Source: Flavobacteriales bacterium (GTDB lineage Bacteria; Bacteroidota; Bacteroidia; Flavobacteriales_C; GCA-002722245). Taken from it: a stretch of 64,000 bases of DNA. Each line of letters opens with the position of its first letter. The stretch's first letter is position 1. Shown piece by piece: positions 37,489 to 45,017 of the stretch. The stretch covers positions 1-64,000 of the forward strand of contig JAHEZL010000001.1 in NCBI GenBank assembly GCA_023251095.1, read 5' to 3'. Below the pieces are notes generated by a model. The model did not search any database. It was not told the DNA's origin and saw only the letters and a list, made by a program, of their open reading frames with translations. A program made the translations under genes and the position numbers.

Positions 37489-38215
37489 GCGACACATAGC
37501 GCTGTTCGTAAATGTCGCCTTTTTCAATTCTTTGCATGATGGGCTTGCCCGATCCTATGTCCTGAGAAGCAACATCAATCACATATCTGTCCACCAATCC
37601 GATGTTTTTCGCATAAACTTCTTTGTAATATTTTTTGGAAATCAACAACTCATCATCAATCTCAATTACAGTAACGGTAGAATCCCATTTGTTGGTTCCA
37701 ACAGTAGCCGCTTTGTAAACATCCTTATAAGTATATTCCCATTCTTCATTGTTGTTAAAGGCATTTCCATTCCAGGAAGCACCTTCGGTCATAGGGAATT
37801 TGAGTCGGGAATAACGATAACTCTCCTCCACTCTTTCATAGCGTTGCGAAAGCTTGGTGACCGTCCACACATTGATTAAGGCCCATGGCAAAGCGTTAAC
37901 ATTTCCTGTATCCTGACGCGTATACCGATACAATTTATAAGAAGTATTTCCGGCCAGATCCACAAAAGATTCACCCATCAGTTCTTTCAGCTGAAAAGAA
38001 AAAGTATCTGATTTTTGAGTGAAATCGTCGAAGTGAATGGAGTCAACATGATAAATAATGTAATTCCCTGTAGCAACGGGAGCATAATCGTAACCGGTTT
38101 CTAAAATAGTTTGAGCATCCTTTTTACAAGAAGCGGCAAACAAAAAAACTCCGCAAAGAAGAATTAAAATTTTTCCTCTTTGAGAACCGCTCCCTGTGGA
38201 CTGAAATATTTCCAT
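37475..38215 (-). CDS. Lipoprotein of unknown function
   Basis: A 246-residue protein with a lipobox FAASC near residue 30, after a hydrophobic ILILLCGVFLF run; the rest is soluble and beta-rich. I do not recognise the family. The ATG start overlaps the upstream YwqK gene by 52 bp and gives an unusually long pre-signal segment. An alternative is an ATT start behind an AAAGAGGA ribosome-site-like sequence at about 38173. It is coupled by a 14-bp overlap to the S8 protease downstream. Confidence 0.65.
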   Translation of the reverse strand: MEIFQSTGSGSQRGKILILLCGVFLFAASCKKDAQTILETGYDYAPVATGNYIIYHVDSIHFDDFTQKSDTFSFQLKELMGESFVDLAGNTSYKLYRYTRQDTGNVNALPWALINVWTVTKLSQRYERVEESYRYSRLKFPMTEGASWNGNAFNNNEEWEYTYKDVYKAATVGTNKWDSTVTVIEIDDELLISKKYYKEVYAKNIGLVDRYVIDVASQDIGSGKPIMQRIEKGDIYEQRYVSHGSN

Positions 38216-39264
38216 GTTCCTTGTTTTTTTCCTTTGTTGTATGAGCCTTCGGTTTGTTTTGTGCCATCAGGATAATACTCCTCATAAACACCATTTAACC
38301 TGTCGTGAAGATATTCCATTTTTTTGAATAGCTTCCCATCTGAATAAGTCTGAGAAATTCCTTCACGGTTGCCTTCAACAAATACAATTATTGAATCCAG
38401 ACTTCCTTTTTCGTTAAAATATTTCCATTCGCCGTGTTTAGTTGTTTTAAGGAAATGACCTTCACGCTGAATTTTTCCTGAAGGATAATAATTGTAGTAA
38501 TTGGTGGTACGATCAAGGTTGTAAGATTCTTTGCTTCTGATCACTGTTTGCGAAGTATCCCAATACGAAATACGATCCTGAGTGGTGTATACTACTTGTC
38601 CGTTTTCATAAATCTCTTTGTTTTCCACTTCCCCTTTGTCGCTGCGGTACAACCACTCTCCGTCCATTACGCCGGCTTTGTATTTACCGATAGAGCCCGT
38701 CATGGTGTTGGTGTAATAAGTACGAAACAATCCGTCGGGTTCATTGTTTTTAAAAGCCCCGTCGCTTTTTACTTTTCCGTCTTCATAATATTCAGCCACC
38801 GCACCTTCTTTTACGCCGTTGTTCCAGGTTTCCATGGACGATACTTTTCCATTTTCGTAATAGGTTTTCCATTCGCCGTGTTTTATGCCCTGACGGTAAA
38901 ATTCCTGCGTGATCAATATGTTTTTGTCGTTGTAATAATTCCACAAACTATCTTTTTTGTGTTCAAAATATTTACCCGCAGCCATCACTTTTCCATTGGG
39001 ATAATAAAGATAAGCCGCTGCAGTTTTTCCATCGTTGAGATAATTGAGCTGAGTGGTGAGTTTTCCGTTTTCTTCGCTGAAGTATTTAAACTCTCCTACA
39101 GGAATACCGTGATTGAACTGTCCGGTGTATTTCTTTTTACCATTTTTGTGCTTCTCGGTCCATGGTCCGTTTTTTTTGCCGTTTTCATCCGGTTGATTGG
39201 TGGCGTTTTGCGCAAACAGCGCAACATTCAACAACAGAGCAGAAAAAAGAAGTAGTTTCCTCAT
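38164..39264 (-). CDS. YwqK/MORN-repeat secreted protein
   Basis: A 366-residue exported protein with signal peptide (1-18, ending ALFAQ). It then carries about a dozen MORN-like units with the pattern G-x-W-x-x-Y-x-x-N-G-x, e.g. HGEWKTYYENGKVSSMETW, DGEWLYRSDKGEVENKEIY and QGTWKYFSPQG. Proteins of this kind are listed as antitoxin YwqK-like repeats, but no toxin gene accompanies it. Here a secreted repeat scaffold is the safer call. Its 3' end overlaps the lipoprotein gene. Confidence 0.8.
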   Translation of the reverse strand: MRKLLLFSALLLNVALFAQNATNQPDENGKKNGPWTEKHKNGKKKYTGQFNHGIPVGEFKYFSEENGKLTTQLNYLNDGKTAAAYLYYPNGKVMAAGKYFEHKKDSLWNYYNDKNILITQEFYRQGIKHGEWKTYYENGKVSSMETWNNGVKEGAVAEYYEDGKVKSDGAFKNNEPDGLFRTYYTNTMTGSIGKYKAGVMDGEWLYRSDKGEVENKEIYENGQVVYTTQDRISYWDTSQTVIRSKESYNLDRTTNYYNYYPSGKIQREGHFLKTTKHGEWKYFNEKGSLDSIIVFVEGNREGISQTYSDGKLFKKMEYLHDRLNGVYEEYYPDGTKQTEGSYNKGKKQGTWKYFSPQGAVLKEEKF

Positions 39265-39355
39265 TACTATAAAATTTTGTTTTGAAGGTAGACAATTTTC
39301 AAGCCACCCGTTAAAGACCTTTCCTGAATTTTATTAACGCTGCAATGTAGAATAG

Positions 39356-40297
39356 TTACAATTCTTTTTCAATTAAATAAGAATTGCGGTTCGCAGAGTT
39401 GCGTGCCACCAGCTCTGCAAGGAAGCCTGTTAAAAAAAACATGGTTCCTAAAGTCATGGTGAGTAAACCATAATAAAAGCGTGGTCTTTCGGTCATCGGA
39501 TAATAACCCGGACTAAATAATTTGCCATATAATAAAGAGATGGCGATGCCGAAACCGATAAAAAACATGATAAAACCCAAAGTGCCGAAGAGATGCATAG
39601 GTTTTTTTCCGAATTTGGAAACAAACATAATCGACAGTAAATCGAGGAAACCATATATAAAGCGTTCAATGCCACCAAACTTGGTGTATCCGTATTTACG
39701 CGCTCTGTGCTTAACTTCTTTTTCGCCTATTTTATTGAATCCGCTCCATTTGGCAATTACAGGAATGTAACGATGCATTTCTCCATACACCTCAATACTT
39801 TTCACTACTTCTACTCTATAGGCTTTTAATCCGCAATTGAAATCGTGTAAATAAATACCGCTCATTTTGCGTGTTGCCCAGTTAAAAAGCTTGGTAGGTA
39901 AGGTTTTGGTAATAGGATCGTATCTTTTTTTCTTCCAGCCGGAAATAAGGTCGTAACCCTCTTCCACTATCATTTTGCGCATTTCGGGGATTTCTTCCGG
40001 ACTGTCTTGCAAATCAGCATCCATCGTTACCACTACTTTTCCGTTGGCGGCCTGAAAACCGGTTTGCAGCGCTGCCGACTTCCCGTAATTTCTTCTGAAT
40101 TTAATTCCCCGCACATTGCTGTCGGAAGCCACCAACTCCTCTATTACTTTCCATGAAGTATCCTTACTTCCATCGTCTACAAACAGCACTTCGTATGAAT
40201 AGTTATTGGCCGCCATTACCTTTACTATCCAGGCGTGCAGCTCTTTTAAAGATTCCTCTTCATTGAACAGAGGTATTATGACCGAAATATCTTTCAT
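39356..40297 (-). CDS. GT2 glycosyltransferase (DPM1/GtrB-like)
   Basis: A 313-residue inner-membrane enzyme. The N-terminal GT-A domain has SVIIPLFNEEES, VDDGSKD and MDADLQDSPEEIP (DxD region). Two membrane segments lie at about 232-256 and 268-290. This layout fits the family that loads a hexose onto undecaprenyl phosphate (GtrB/ArnC-like), which GT-C transferases then use. The GT22 enzyme in this window could be such a user, but that link is inference. It lies 91 bp before the YwqK gene. Confidence 0.9.
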   Translation of the reverse strand: MKDISVIIPLFNEEESLKELHAWIVKVMAANNYSYEVLFVDDGSKDTSWKVIEELVASDSNVRGIKFRRNYGKSAALQTGFQAANGKVVVTMDADLQDSPEEIPEMRKMIVEEGYDLISGWKKKRYDPITKTLPTKLFNWATRKMSGIYLHDFNCGLKAYRVEVVKSIEVYGEMHRYIPVIAKWSGFNKIGEKEVKHRARKYGYTKFGGIERFIYGFLDLLSIMFVSKFGKKPMHLFGTLGFIMFFIGFGIAISLLYGKLFSPGYYPMTERPRFYYGLLTMTLGTMFFLTGFLAELVARNSANRNSYLIEKEL

Positions 40298-40375
40298 TTA
40301 GTATATAAATCGTCAATTCCGACTTTTATTGTTTTCAAATATAGTTTTTTCTTTCTTTAAGCCGAGCAATTAATC

Positions 40376-40405
40376 TTGTCAATTTCCTATTTTTTTATAC
40401 ATTTG
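40376..40405 (+). promoter_or_regulatory. Promoter of the SRP RNA gene
   Basis: A perfect -7 box TACATTTG (40398-40405) lies 5 nt before the first paired base of the RNA, with TTG (40376-40378) 19 nt upstream. The RNA's own 5' end thus calibrates box-to-start spacing for this genome at about 4-5 nt. Confidence 0.8.
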
Positions 40406-40409
40406 CGCG

Positions 40410-40505
40410 GGGTAAGTCTTGTACGACCAGCTCCTGCTGAACTCCCCCAGGTCTGGAAGGAAGCAAGGGTAGGTGGTTGAGCGGTGCGATGCAAGTAGCT
40501 TACCC
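40410..40505 (+). ncRNA. ffs: Signal recognition particle RNA, small bacterial type
   Basis: Contains the invariant 4.5S core: gctgaactcccccaggtctg, then gaaggaagcaagggta, which forms the Ffh-binding asymmetric and symmetric loops with the GGAA tetraloop. The ends gggtaag (40410-40416) and cttaccc (40499-40505) pair, giving a single hairpin of about 96 nt. It binds Ffh and directs membrane-protein export. Confidence 0.97.
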
Positions 40506-40624
40506 TATTTTTCTTAAAGGGAATTCGTCTACACGAAGTATTAATTTAAAAACGAACATGACATGGCCTACAATATCAATAATGGATTGATGGCCCTGAA
40601 ACATGACCTTAAAAAGAAAAACGC

Positions 40625-41197
40625 ATGAAAACTCTTTTGTTCCTCTTGTCTTTCCTCACTTTTCAATCACTATGGAGTCAAAAAGCAGCCAACAATTTAG
40701 ATGAAGATGATTATGAACCTCCTTACCATATGTTTCATACAGGCGGCGGTGGATCATACAACGCCATGATTAATAAATATGGTATCAATACTAAGTTCAG
40801 CGCCAACCTTACCAAAAAAATATCTATCGGTCCCGAGTTCACTTATTATTTCGGAAATGCAAAAAGCACACGCCCCGATTATTTTTACGAAGTAAATCTT
40901 ACAGGAACACTGGTACAATTATCAAAAGTTTCCTTTTTTGCATTAACAGGCGTTACCTATCAGCAGGCGCAGGCACCAACAGCTACAACCTACTCCACTA
41001 CTTTTCAGGGCATCAATCTCGGTTTTGGAATGCAGTACAGAAAAGACCGCATGTCGATTTTCATCATGGAAAAATTAACCAGCAGCAACAGTAACTTATG
41101 GCTCACCGGTGGTGTTTGCTATTACTTCGATATAGAAGCCATCAGAAAACTGAACAACAGATATCACTTGAACAAAAGAACACGTAAAGACGACTAA
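40625..41197 (+). CDS. Small outer-membrane-type protein
   Basis: A 190-residue exported protein with signal peptide (1-19, ending SLWSQ). It shows about eight amphipathic strands with aromatic ends, such as KISIGPEFTYYFGNA and INLGFGMQYRKDRMSIF. This suggests a small beta-barrel. No family is recognised. The exonuclease gene begins 1 bp after its stop. No convincing -7 box was seen between the SRP RNA and this gene. Confidence 0.65.
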   Translation: MKTLLFLLSFLTFQSLWSQKAANNLDEDDYEPPYHMFHTGGGGSYNAMINKYGINTKFSANLTKKISIGPEFTYYFGNAKSTRPDYFYEVNLTGTLVQLSKVSFFALTGVTYQQAQAPTATTYSTTFQGINLGFGMQYRKDRMSIFIMEKLTSSNSNLWLTGGVCYYFDIEAIRKLNNRYHLNKRTRKDD

Positions 41198-41198
41198 A

Positions 41199-41792
41199 TT
41201 GACCTTTGCCAAAAACATATCCAAAGAAGAAATACAAAACCTTCCTTTATTCAGCTACAGCGGAGTAATTGAGGTTATTGACAGTAAACAGCAATTTGAA
41301 GAAGCTTTCAAAAGAATGAATGATGAAAGCATCATTGGCATCGACAGTGAAACAAAACCTACTTTTAAAAAAGGACAATACCATCACACTGCTTTAATAC
41401 AACTGGCGATTAAAGATTGCGTGTTTTTAGTAAAACCTCAAAAAACGGGTTTTCCTGATCAGCTGGTAGACTTGCTGGAAAATAAAAACATTATGAAAGT
41501 GGGAATTGCCATCGGTCAGGATTTAACCGACATGCGCAAATTCAAGCCTTTCAAGGAACAGTCCATGTTTGATCTCAATAACATTTGTACAAAGCTGGGT
41601 TTTGAAAACATTGGCGCCAAAAACCTGTCGGCCATATTTTTAGGACACCGCATCAGCAAATCACAACAAACTTCCAACTGGGAAAATGATCCTCTTACCC
41701 TTCCTCAAATGCTTTATGCTGCTACCGATGCGTGGATTTGCAGAGAGATAATGATTAAGTTGAAGGAGAATAATTATTCGATAACGAAGTAG
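41199..41792 (+). CDS. DEDD-type 3'-5' exonuclease domain protein
   Basis: A 197-residue single-domain nuclease like the catalytic part of RNase D. Exo I is IGIDSETKP (Asp and Glu about 46-48), Exo II is the GIAIGQDLTDMRKF region, and Exo III is YAATDAWICREI (Tyr-x3-Asp), so it is the DEDDy subtype. The C-terminal HRDC domain of RNase D is absent. The start is taken as TTG at 41199, immediately after the upstream stop, because the next ATG would cut into the fold. Substrate (RNA or DNA) is undecided. Confidence 0.85.
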   Translation: MTFAKNISKEEIQNLPLFSYSGVIEVIDSKQQFEEAFKRMNDESIIGIDSETKPTFKKGQYHHTALIQLAIKDCVFLVKPQKTGFPDQLVDLLENKNIMKVGIAIGQDLTDMRKFKPFKEQSMFDLNNICTKLGFENIGAKNLSAIFLGHRISKSQQTSNWENDPLTLPQMLYAATDAWICREIMIKLKENNYSITK

Positions 41793-41845
41793 TATTTCTT
41801 CTTTTAAACCTTCCGATTCATCCCCCACACTCCGTCATTGCACCC

Positions 41846-41968
41846 AGCACGTCATTGCGAAATTTTTGTACTCAAAAATGAAGCAACCTCCTTTCGGGTA
41901 AGTAAATTCAATAAAAGCATAATGAGTTTGCTTCATTTTTGAGTACAAAAATTTCGCAATGACGTGCT
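41846..41968. repeat. Perfect 41-bp inverted repeat with 41-nt spacer
   Basis: Arms 41846-41886 and 41928-41968 are exact complements, starting agcacgtcattgcgaaattt. A diverged half-copy, preceded like this one by cactccgtc, lies just after rlmD at 46444-46488. It separates convergent genes (exonuclease and SPOR protein) and would form a very stable hairpin in either transcript. Confidence 0.9.
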
Positions 41969-41987
41969 AGACGCGACTCACTCTTCC

Positions 41988-43508
41988 CTAATTTCCTCTC
42001 TTCGCTATCCAAACCTCACCATAATCCTGTTTCACCTTCTTCAGTAAAACATCAATTTTAGCGCGAGTGGGCGCGCTTCCGCAGGTGATGAGATAAAATC
42101 CGTTTTTCTTCAACAGTACTTCCGACTGATAACCATCTTCAATAATTTGTTGGTGGTATTTTTCGGCCAGCGCCTTACTTTTAAAACTTCCGGCAACAAT
42201 GATCCAGTCGGAACCGGATGTACTTCCCACTAACTCCTCACTTAAATCATCTACTGCTTTAACTTCAGGTTTCGGTTCTTCCTTCGCTTTCACTTCCACT
42301 TTTGCAGGTTCAACTTTTGCCACTTCAACTTGTGGTTCTTTTTTAATTGGCGGAACCACCACGGTATCTTTTTTAAGCGCAGCTGTTTTTGCAGGAAAAA
42401 AATCGGAGATGAAAGATAACCAGTCATCACTTTCCTTAACAATAGAAGGATCATGATAAATCATAATGGCGCCTGTATAACACGCCACCCAAACATCACC
42501 CATTTTTTCATCCAGAGTAACACCTATAGGATGTTCACCTGTTTTGGTTTGGTGCACAACGGTAAAAGATGCAGTGTTGATTTTTGAAATAGTATTGTCG
42601 AGATAATTCACCACAAAAAGATATTTCCCGTCGGAAGTGAGCGACATCGACCGCGGGGCTTTTCCTGTTTCGCAGTAAGTGACGGAATAATCGCTCAATT
42701 TTATTTTAGCCACTTTTCCTTCATCATTGACAGATACATACAAGTAATCCCCTTTCTCGTCCAAACACAAATGGCGCAGTGCTCTGCCAACATTGATGAT
42801 ATAATTGAGCTGCCAGGTTTTCATGTCGATAACCGCTACTCTGGTTTCGCCCATCAGCGCCACATAAATTTTATTTCGGGTAGGATTAATGGCAATACCA
42901 CGCGGAAAATCACCAACGCTGATTCTTTTTATCACCTTATCATCCACTGTACTTATCACATGAATATCACTGCTGCTCCAGTTAGAAACCACCAGTATTT
43001 TCAACTGATCGTTGGCCTCCACATATTTAGGAACAGAGCCCACTTCAACTACATCTTCAATTTCAAAATTCCATGTGTTTATTTTATACACATAACTATT
43101 GTCGTAATGTTTTCCGTCGCAGGCGTCACATCCCGGATGATTGTAACCCTCGCCTATCATAGCATAATTGGATACCCAGTAATATTTACCGTGATCGGAA
43201 TAAGTTCCTTCCACCGGACCGCCCCAATGCATCATGGATTTTTTAGTGGAATCAAATTTCGATAAATCCACATCATCGTGAACGGTATAAACGGTGTTGT
43301 AATTCCTGTCGAAAAAAGTAACAGTATGCTTGTACATCATGTTTTGCGCGGCAAACAAACCATCGCCGCTGTGTACAATTGATTTAGGATTTAAATTATC
43401 AGTGATGCGCTTTTTGAAAATTAAAGTATCCTGCGCATAAGAAATCAGAGTGAGTGTGAGAGCGAGACCGACCAGCACCGAACGTTTACCTGTAAACTTC
43501 AAACTCAT
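41988..43508 (-). CDS. YVTN-type beta-propeller protein with SPOR domain
   Basis: A 506-residue exported protein. The signal peptide is about 1-26 (ending LISYAQ). Propeller repeats run from about 40 to 345, with phrases such as IHVISTVDDKVIKRISVGDFPRGIA and ISKINTASFTVVHQTKTGEHPIGV. A Lys/Val/Pro linker (about 375-430) leads to a C-terminal SPOR domain (about 437-506, DWIIVAGSFKSKALAEKY) that binds denuded peptidoglycan glycan. The start at 43508 lies in ATGA shared with the cutA stop; the frame 21 bp further up is less likely. It probably sits at the cell wall; the partner is unknown. Confidence 0.82.
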   Translation of the reverse strand: MSLKFTGKRSVLVGLALTLTLISYAQDTLIFKKRITDNLNPKSIVHSGDGLFAAQNMMYKHTVTFFDRNYNTVYTVHDDVDLSKFDSTKKSMMHWGGPVEGTYSDHGKYYWVSNYAMIGEGYNHPGCDACDGKHYDNSYVYKINTWNFEIEDVVEVGSVPKYVEANDQLKILVVSNWSSSDIHVISTVDDKVIKRISVGDFPRGIAINPTRNKIYVALMGETRVAVIDMKTWQLNYIINVGRALRHLCLDEKGDYLYVSVNDEGKVAKIKLSDYSVTYCETGKAPRSMSLTSDGKYLFVVNYLDNTISKINTASFTVVHQTKTGEHPIGVTLDEKMGDVWVACYTGAIMIYHDPSIVKESDDWLSFISDFFPAKTAALKKDTVVVPPIKKEPQVEVAKVEPAKVEVKAKEEPKPEVKAVDDLSEELVGSTSGSDWIIVAGSFKSKALAEKYHQQIIEDGYQSEVLLKKNGFYLITCGSAPTRAKIDVLLKKVKQDYGEVWIAKRGN

Positions 43509-43822
43509 CGTGTTTCCGCGCTTATCCATTTTAAATAATCTTCTTCGCCTTCTTTAATAGGTAATGAAATGACGCAGGGACAGTCATAACTATGCAGCTC
43601 CAACACTTTTTGCCTGATGCTCTCAAATTTTGAACCTTGTGTTTTTGCAAACACAGCCACTTCTTTCCCGCTTTGAATTTTCCCTTCCCACCAATACATA
43701 GAAGTCATGGCCGGAAAAATATTCACACAGGCAGCCAAACGGTTTTCCACCAAAGCCTTTCCGATGGTAGAGGCTTCAACGTCAGAAGAGCATACGATAT
43801 ACACTAAAATATAATCGGTCAT
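43505..43822 (-). CDS. cutA: CutA1 divalent-cation tolerance protein
   Basis: A 105-residue trimeric ferredoxin-like-fold protein. Diagnostic segments are TIGKALVENRLAACVNIFP, SMYWWEGKIQSGKEVAVFAKT and the C-terminal VISLPIKEGEEDYLKWI. It is linked to copper and metal tolerance, though its molecular role is unsettled. It overlaps the acylphosphatase gene by 4 bp upstream and the SPOR-protein gene by 4 bp downstream. Confidence 0.95.
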   Translation of the reverse strand: MTDYILVYIVCSSDVEASTIGKALVENRLAACVNIFPAMTSMYWWEGKIQSGKEVAVFAKTQGSKFESIRQKVLELHSYDCPCVISLPIKEGEEDYLKWISAETR

Positions 43823-44094
43823 AAACGAATCACTTTAAAATCCTTATGATTTTTTATTTCTCCCTGACGGATGTCGATTTTATCCACTCTCGACATGGTT
43901 GATCCCTGATAACACTTTTCAATCATCTCATCCACCATGGCCTGCTGCCCTTCAATTTCAGCAGTAACGGTACCATCCAATTCATTTCTCACCCAACCTG
44001 TGATGCTCAATACATTGGCCGCCATCTGCACAAAATTGCGATAGCCCACGCCTTGCACACGGCCACTTACACTTATTGTTGCGTTGATGATCAT
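43819..44094 (-). CDS. acyP: Acylphosphatase
   Basis: Hydrolyses acyl phosphates. The 91-residue protein has the phosphate-binding loop GRVQGVGYRNF with Arg19 and the catalytic asparagine in GWVRNELDGTV (Asn37). The family's length and order of motifs are exact. It leads a compact run with cutA and the SPOR-domain protein, each overlapping by 4 bp, and is 36 bp after the FrnE-like gene. Confidence 0.95.
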   Translation of the reverse strand: MIINATISVSGRVQGVGYRNFVQMAANVLSITGWVRNELDGTVTAEIEGQQAMVDEMIEKCYQGSTMSRVDKIDIRQGEIKNHKDFKVIRL

Positions 44095-44130
44095 AGATTG
44101 GATTTGGAGTAAAAATAGGATAAAAGATGA

Positions 44131-44796
44131 TTAACTCAATAGCGTTTTATTGTACTCCGCAAACGACTGCTCCAAAGCCTGTAAAAACATGGCGCTTTCC
44201 TGCGCTCCCGACACTGCATACTTTCTATTGAACACAAAAAACGGAACACCGCTCACTCCTATTTCCCTGGCTTCTGTTACATCTGCCACCACATCTTTTC
44301 CATAAGCTCCATCTTCCAAAGCTTTTTTTAAATCATCGGGATTCAAACCAATTTCTTTTCCCAACTGAATCAATGTAGTATAATCATCGGTATTTTTTCC
44401 ATCGGTGAAATAAGCGTAAAACAATTTTTCTTCTGCTTCATTTTGTTTGCCATGCTGCTTTGCAAAATGTGAAAAACGATGTGCATTAAAAGAATTTGCA
44501 ACAATGGCTTTGTCAAAATTGTACGTCAAACCCACCTTCGCTGCCAATTGAGTTACCTGATCATTCAAGGCTTTTGCCTTGTCCAAACCGATGCCCTTGT
44601 GTTCCGATAAATACTGATGAATATTTTTAGTGATATCGGTTTTCATTTGCGGCGACAACTGAAAACTTTTCCATTCCACCTCAATATTGTCCTTATTTGA
44701 AAATTGCTCCAAAGCATTTTCAAACTTTCTCTTTCCTATATAACAGAAGGGACACATCACGTCGCTCCATATTTCTATTTTCATTTTATTTTTCAT
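44131..44796 (-). CDS. DsbA/FrnE-family thiol oxidoreductase
   Basis: A 221-residue cytoplasmic thioredoxin-fold protein of the FrnE/2-hydroxychromene isomerase-like group. The active site DVMCPFCYIGKRKFE has Cys15 and Cys18. The helical insertion contains AHRFSHFAKQHGKQNEAEEKLFYAYF, and GVSGVPFFVFNRKYAVSGAQ supplies the cis-proline. The start is placed at 44796 because a -7-like box TACTTTTA ends 4 nt upstream; the much longer frame to 45120 runs through a repeat element and is rejected. An alternative ATG lies 12 bases further in. Confidence 0.88.
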   Translation of the reverse strand: MKNKMKIEIWSDVMCPFCYIGKRKFENALEQFSNKDNIEVEWKSFQLSPQMKTDITKNIHQYLSEHKGIGLDKAKALNDQVTQLAAKVGLTYNFDKAIVANSFNAHRFSHFAKQHGKQNEAEEKLFYAYFTDGKNTDDYTTLIQLGKEIGLNPDDLKKALEDGAYGKDVVADVTEAREIGVSGVPFFVFNRKYAVSGAQESAMFLQALEQSFAEYNKTLLS

Positions 44797-44800
44797 TTTA

Positions 44801-44808
44801 TAAAAGTA
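44801..44808 (-). promoter_or_regulatory. Putative -7 box for the FrnE-like gene (TACTTTTA)
   Basis: Seven of eight bases of TAnnTTTG on the minus strand, ending 4 nt before the ATG at 44796. This is the same tight spacing as at rlmD and the VanZ-like gene. Confidence 0.45.
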
Positions 44809-44851
44809 TAGTTTTTCACACAATGGGCCGCTAACTTCGTGCGGAGGCCTG

Positions 44852-44983
44852 CGCCAAGATGCGGGCCAGCGATGGCGGGAGCGAAATTTTTCCGTCACCG
44901 ACGGATAAAAAATTTCGCGACGTGCGGCGGAAGCATATCTTGGCGATTGATTTTTTGTTACTTTTTCATCAAGGAAAAAGTAA
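44852..44983. repeat. Nested palindromic element between the FrnE-like gene and rlmD
   Basis: Outer pairing cgccaagatgc (44852-44862) with gcatatcttggcg (44933-44945) encloses gcgaaatttttccgtc/gacggataaaaaatttcgc (44881-44918). A third hairpin, ttactttttc/gaaaaagtaa, follows at 44958-44983. It lies between divergent genes and is GC-richer than they are. Long frames through it on both strands are artefacts. Confidence 0.8.
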
Positions 44984-45005
44984 GAAAAGAAGACGAAAAG
45001 AAATT

Positions 45006-45013
45006 TATCTTTG
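45006..45013 (+). promoter_or_regulatory. -7 box for rlmD (TATCTTTG), directly before the start codon
   Basis: Perfect TAnnTTTG ending 4 nt before the rlmD ATG at 45018. Using the SRP RNA spacing, transcription starts at or next to the A of the ATG, so the mRNA should be leaderless. Confidence 0.7.
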
Positions 45014-45017
45014 ACCC

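Noticed and set aside
38548-39255. A 235-codon open frame on the plus strand
   Set aside because: It is the antisense of the YwqK/MORN gene, whose codon bias keeps the opposite frame open; the composition is not protein-like for a soluble or membrane protein.
38164-39264. YwqK-type gene considered as the antitoxin of a toxin-antitoxin pair
   Set aside because: It is exported by a signal peptide and no toxin gene accompanies it.
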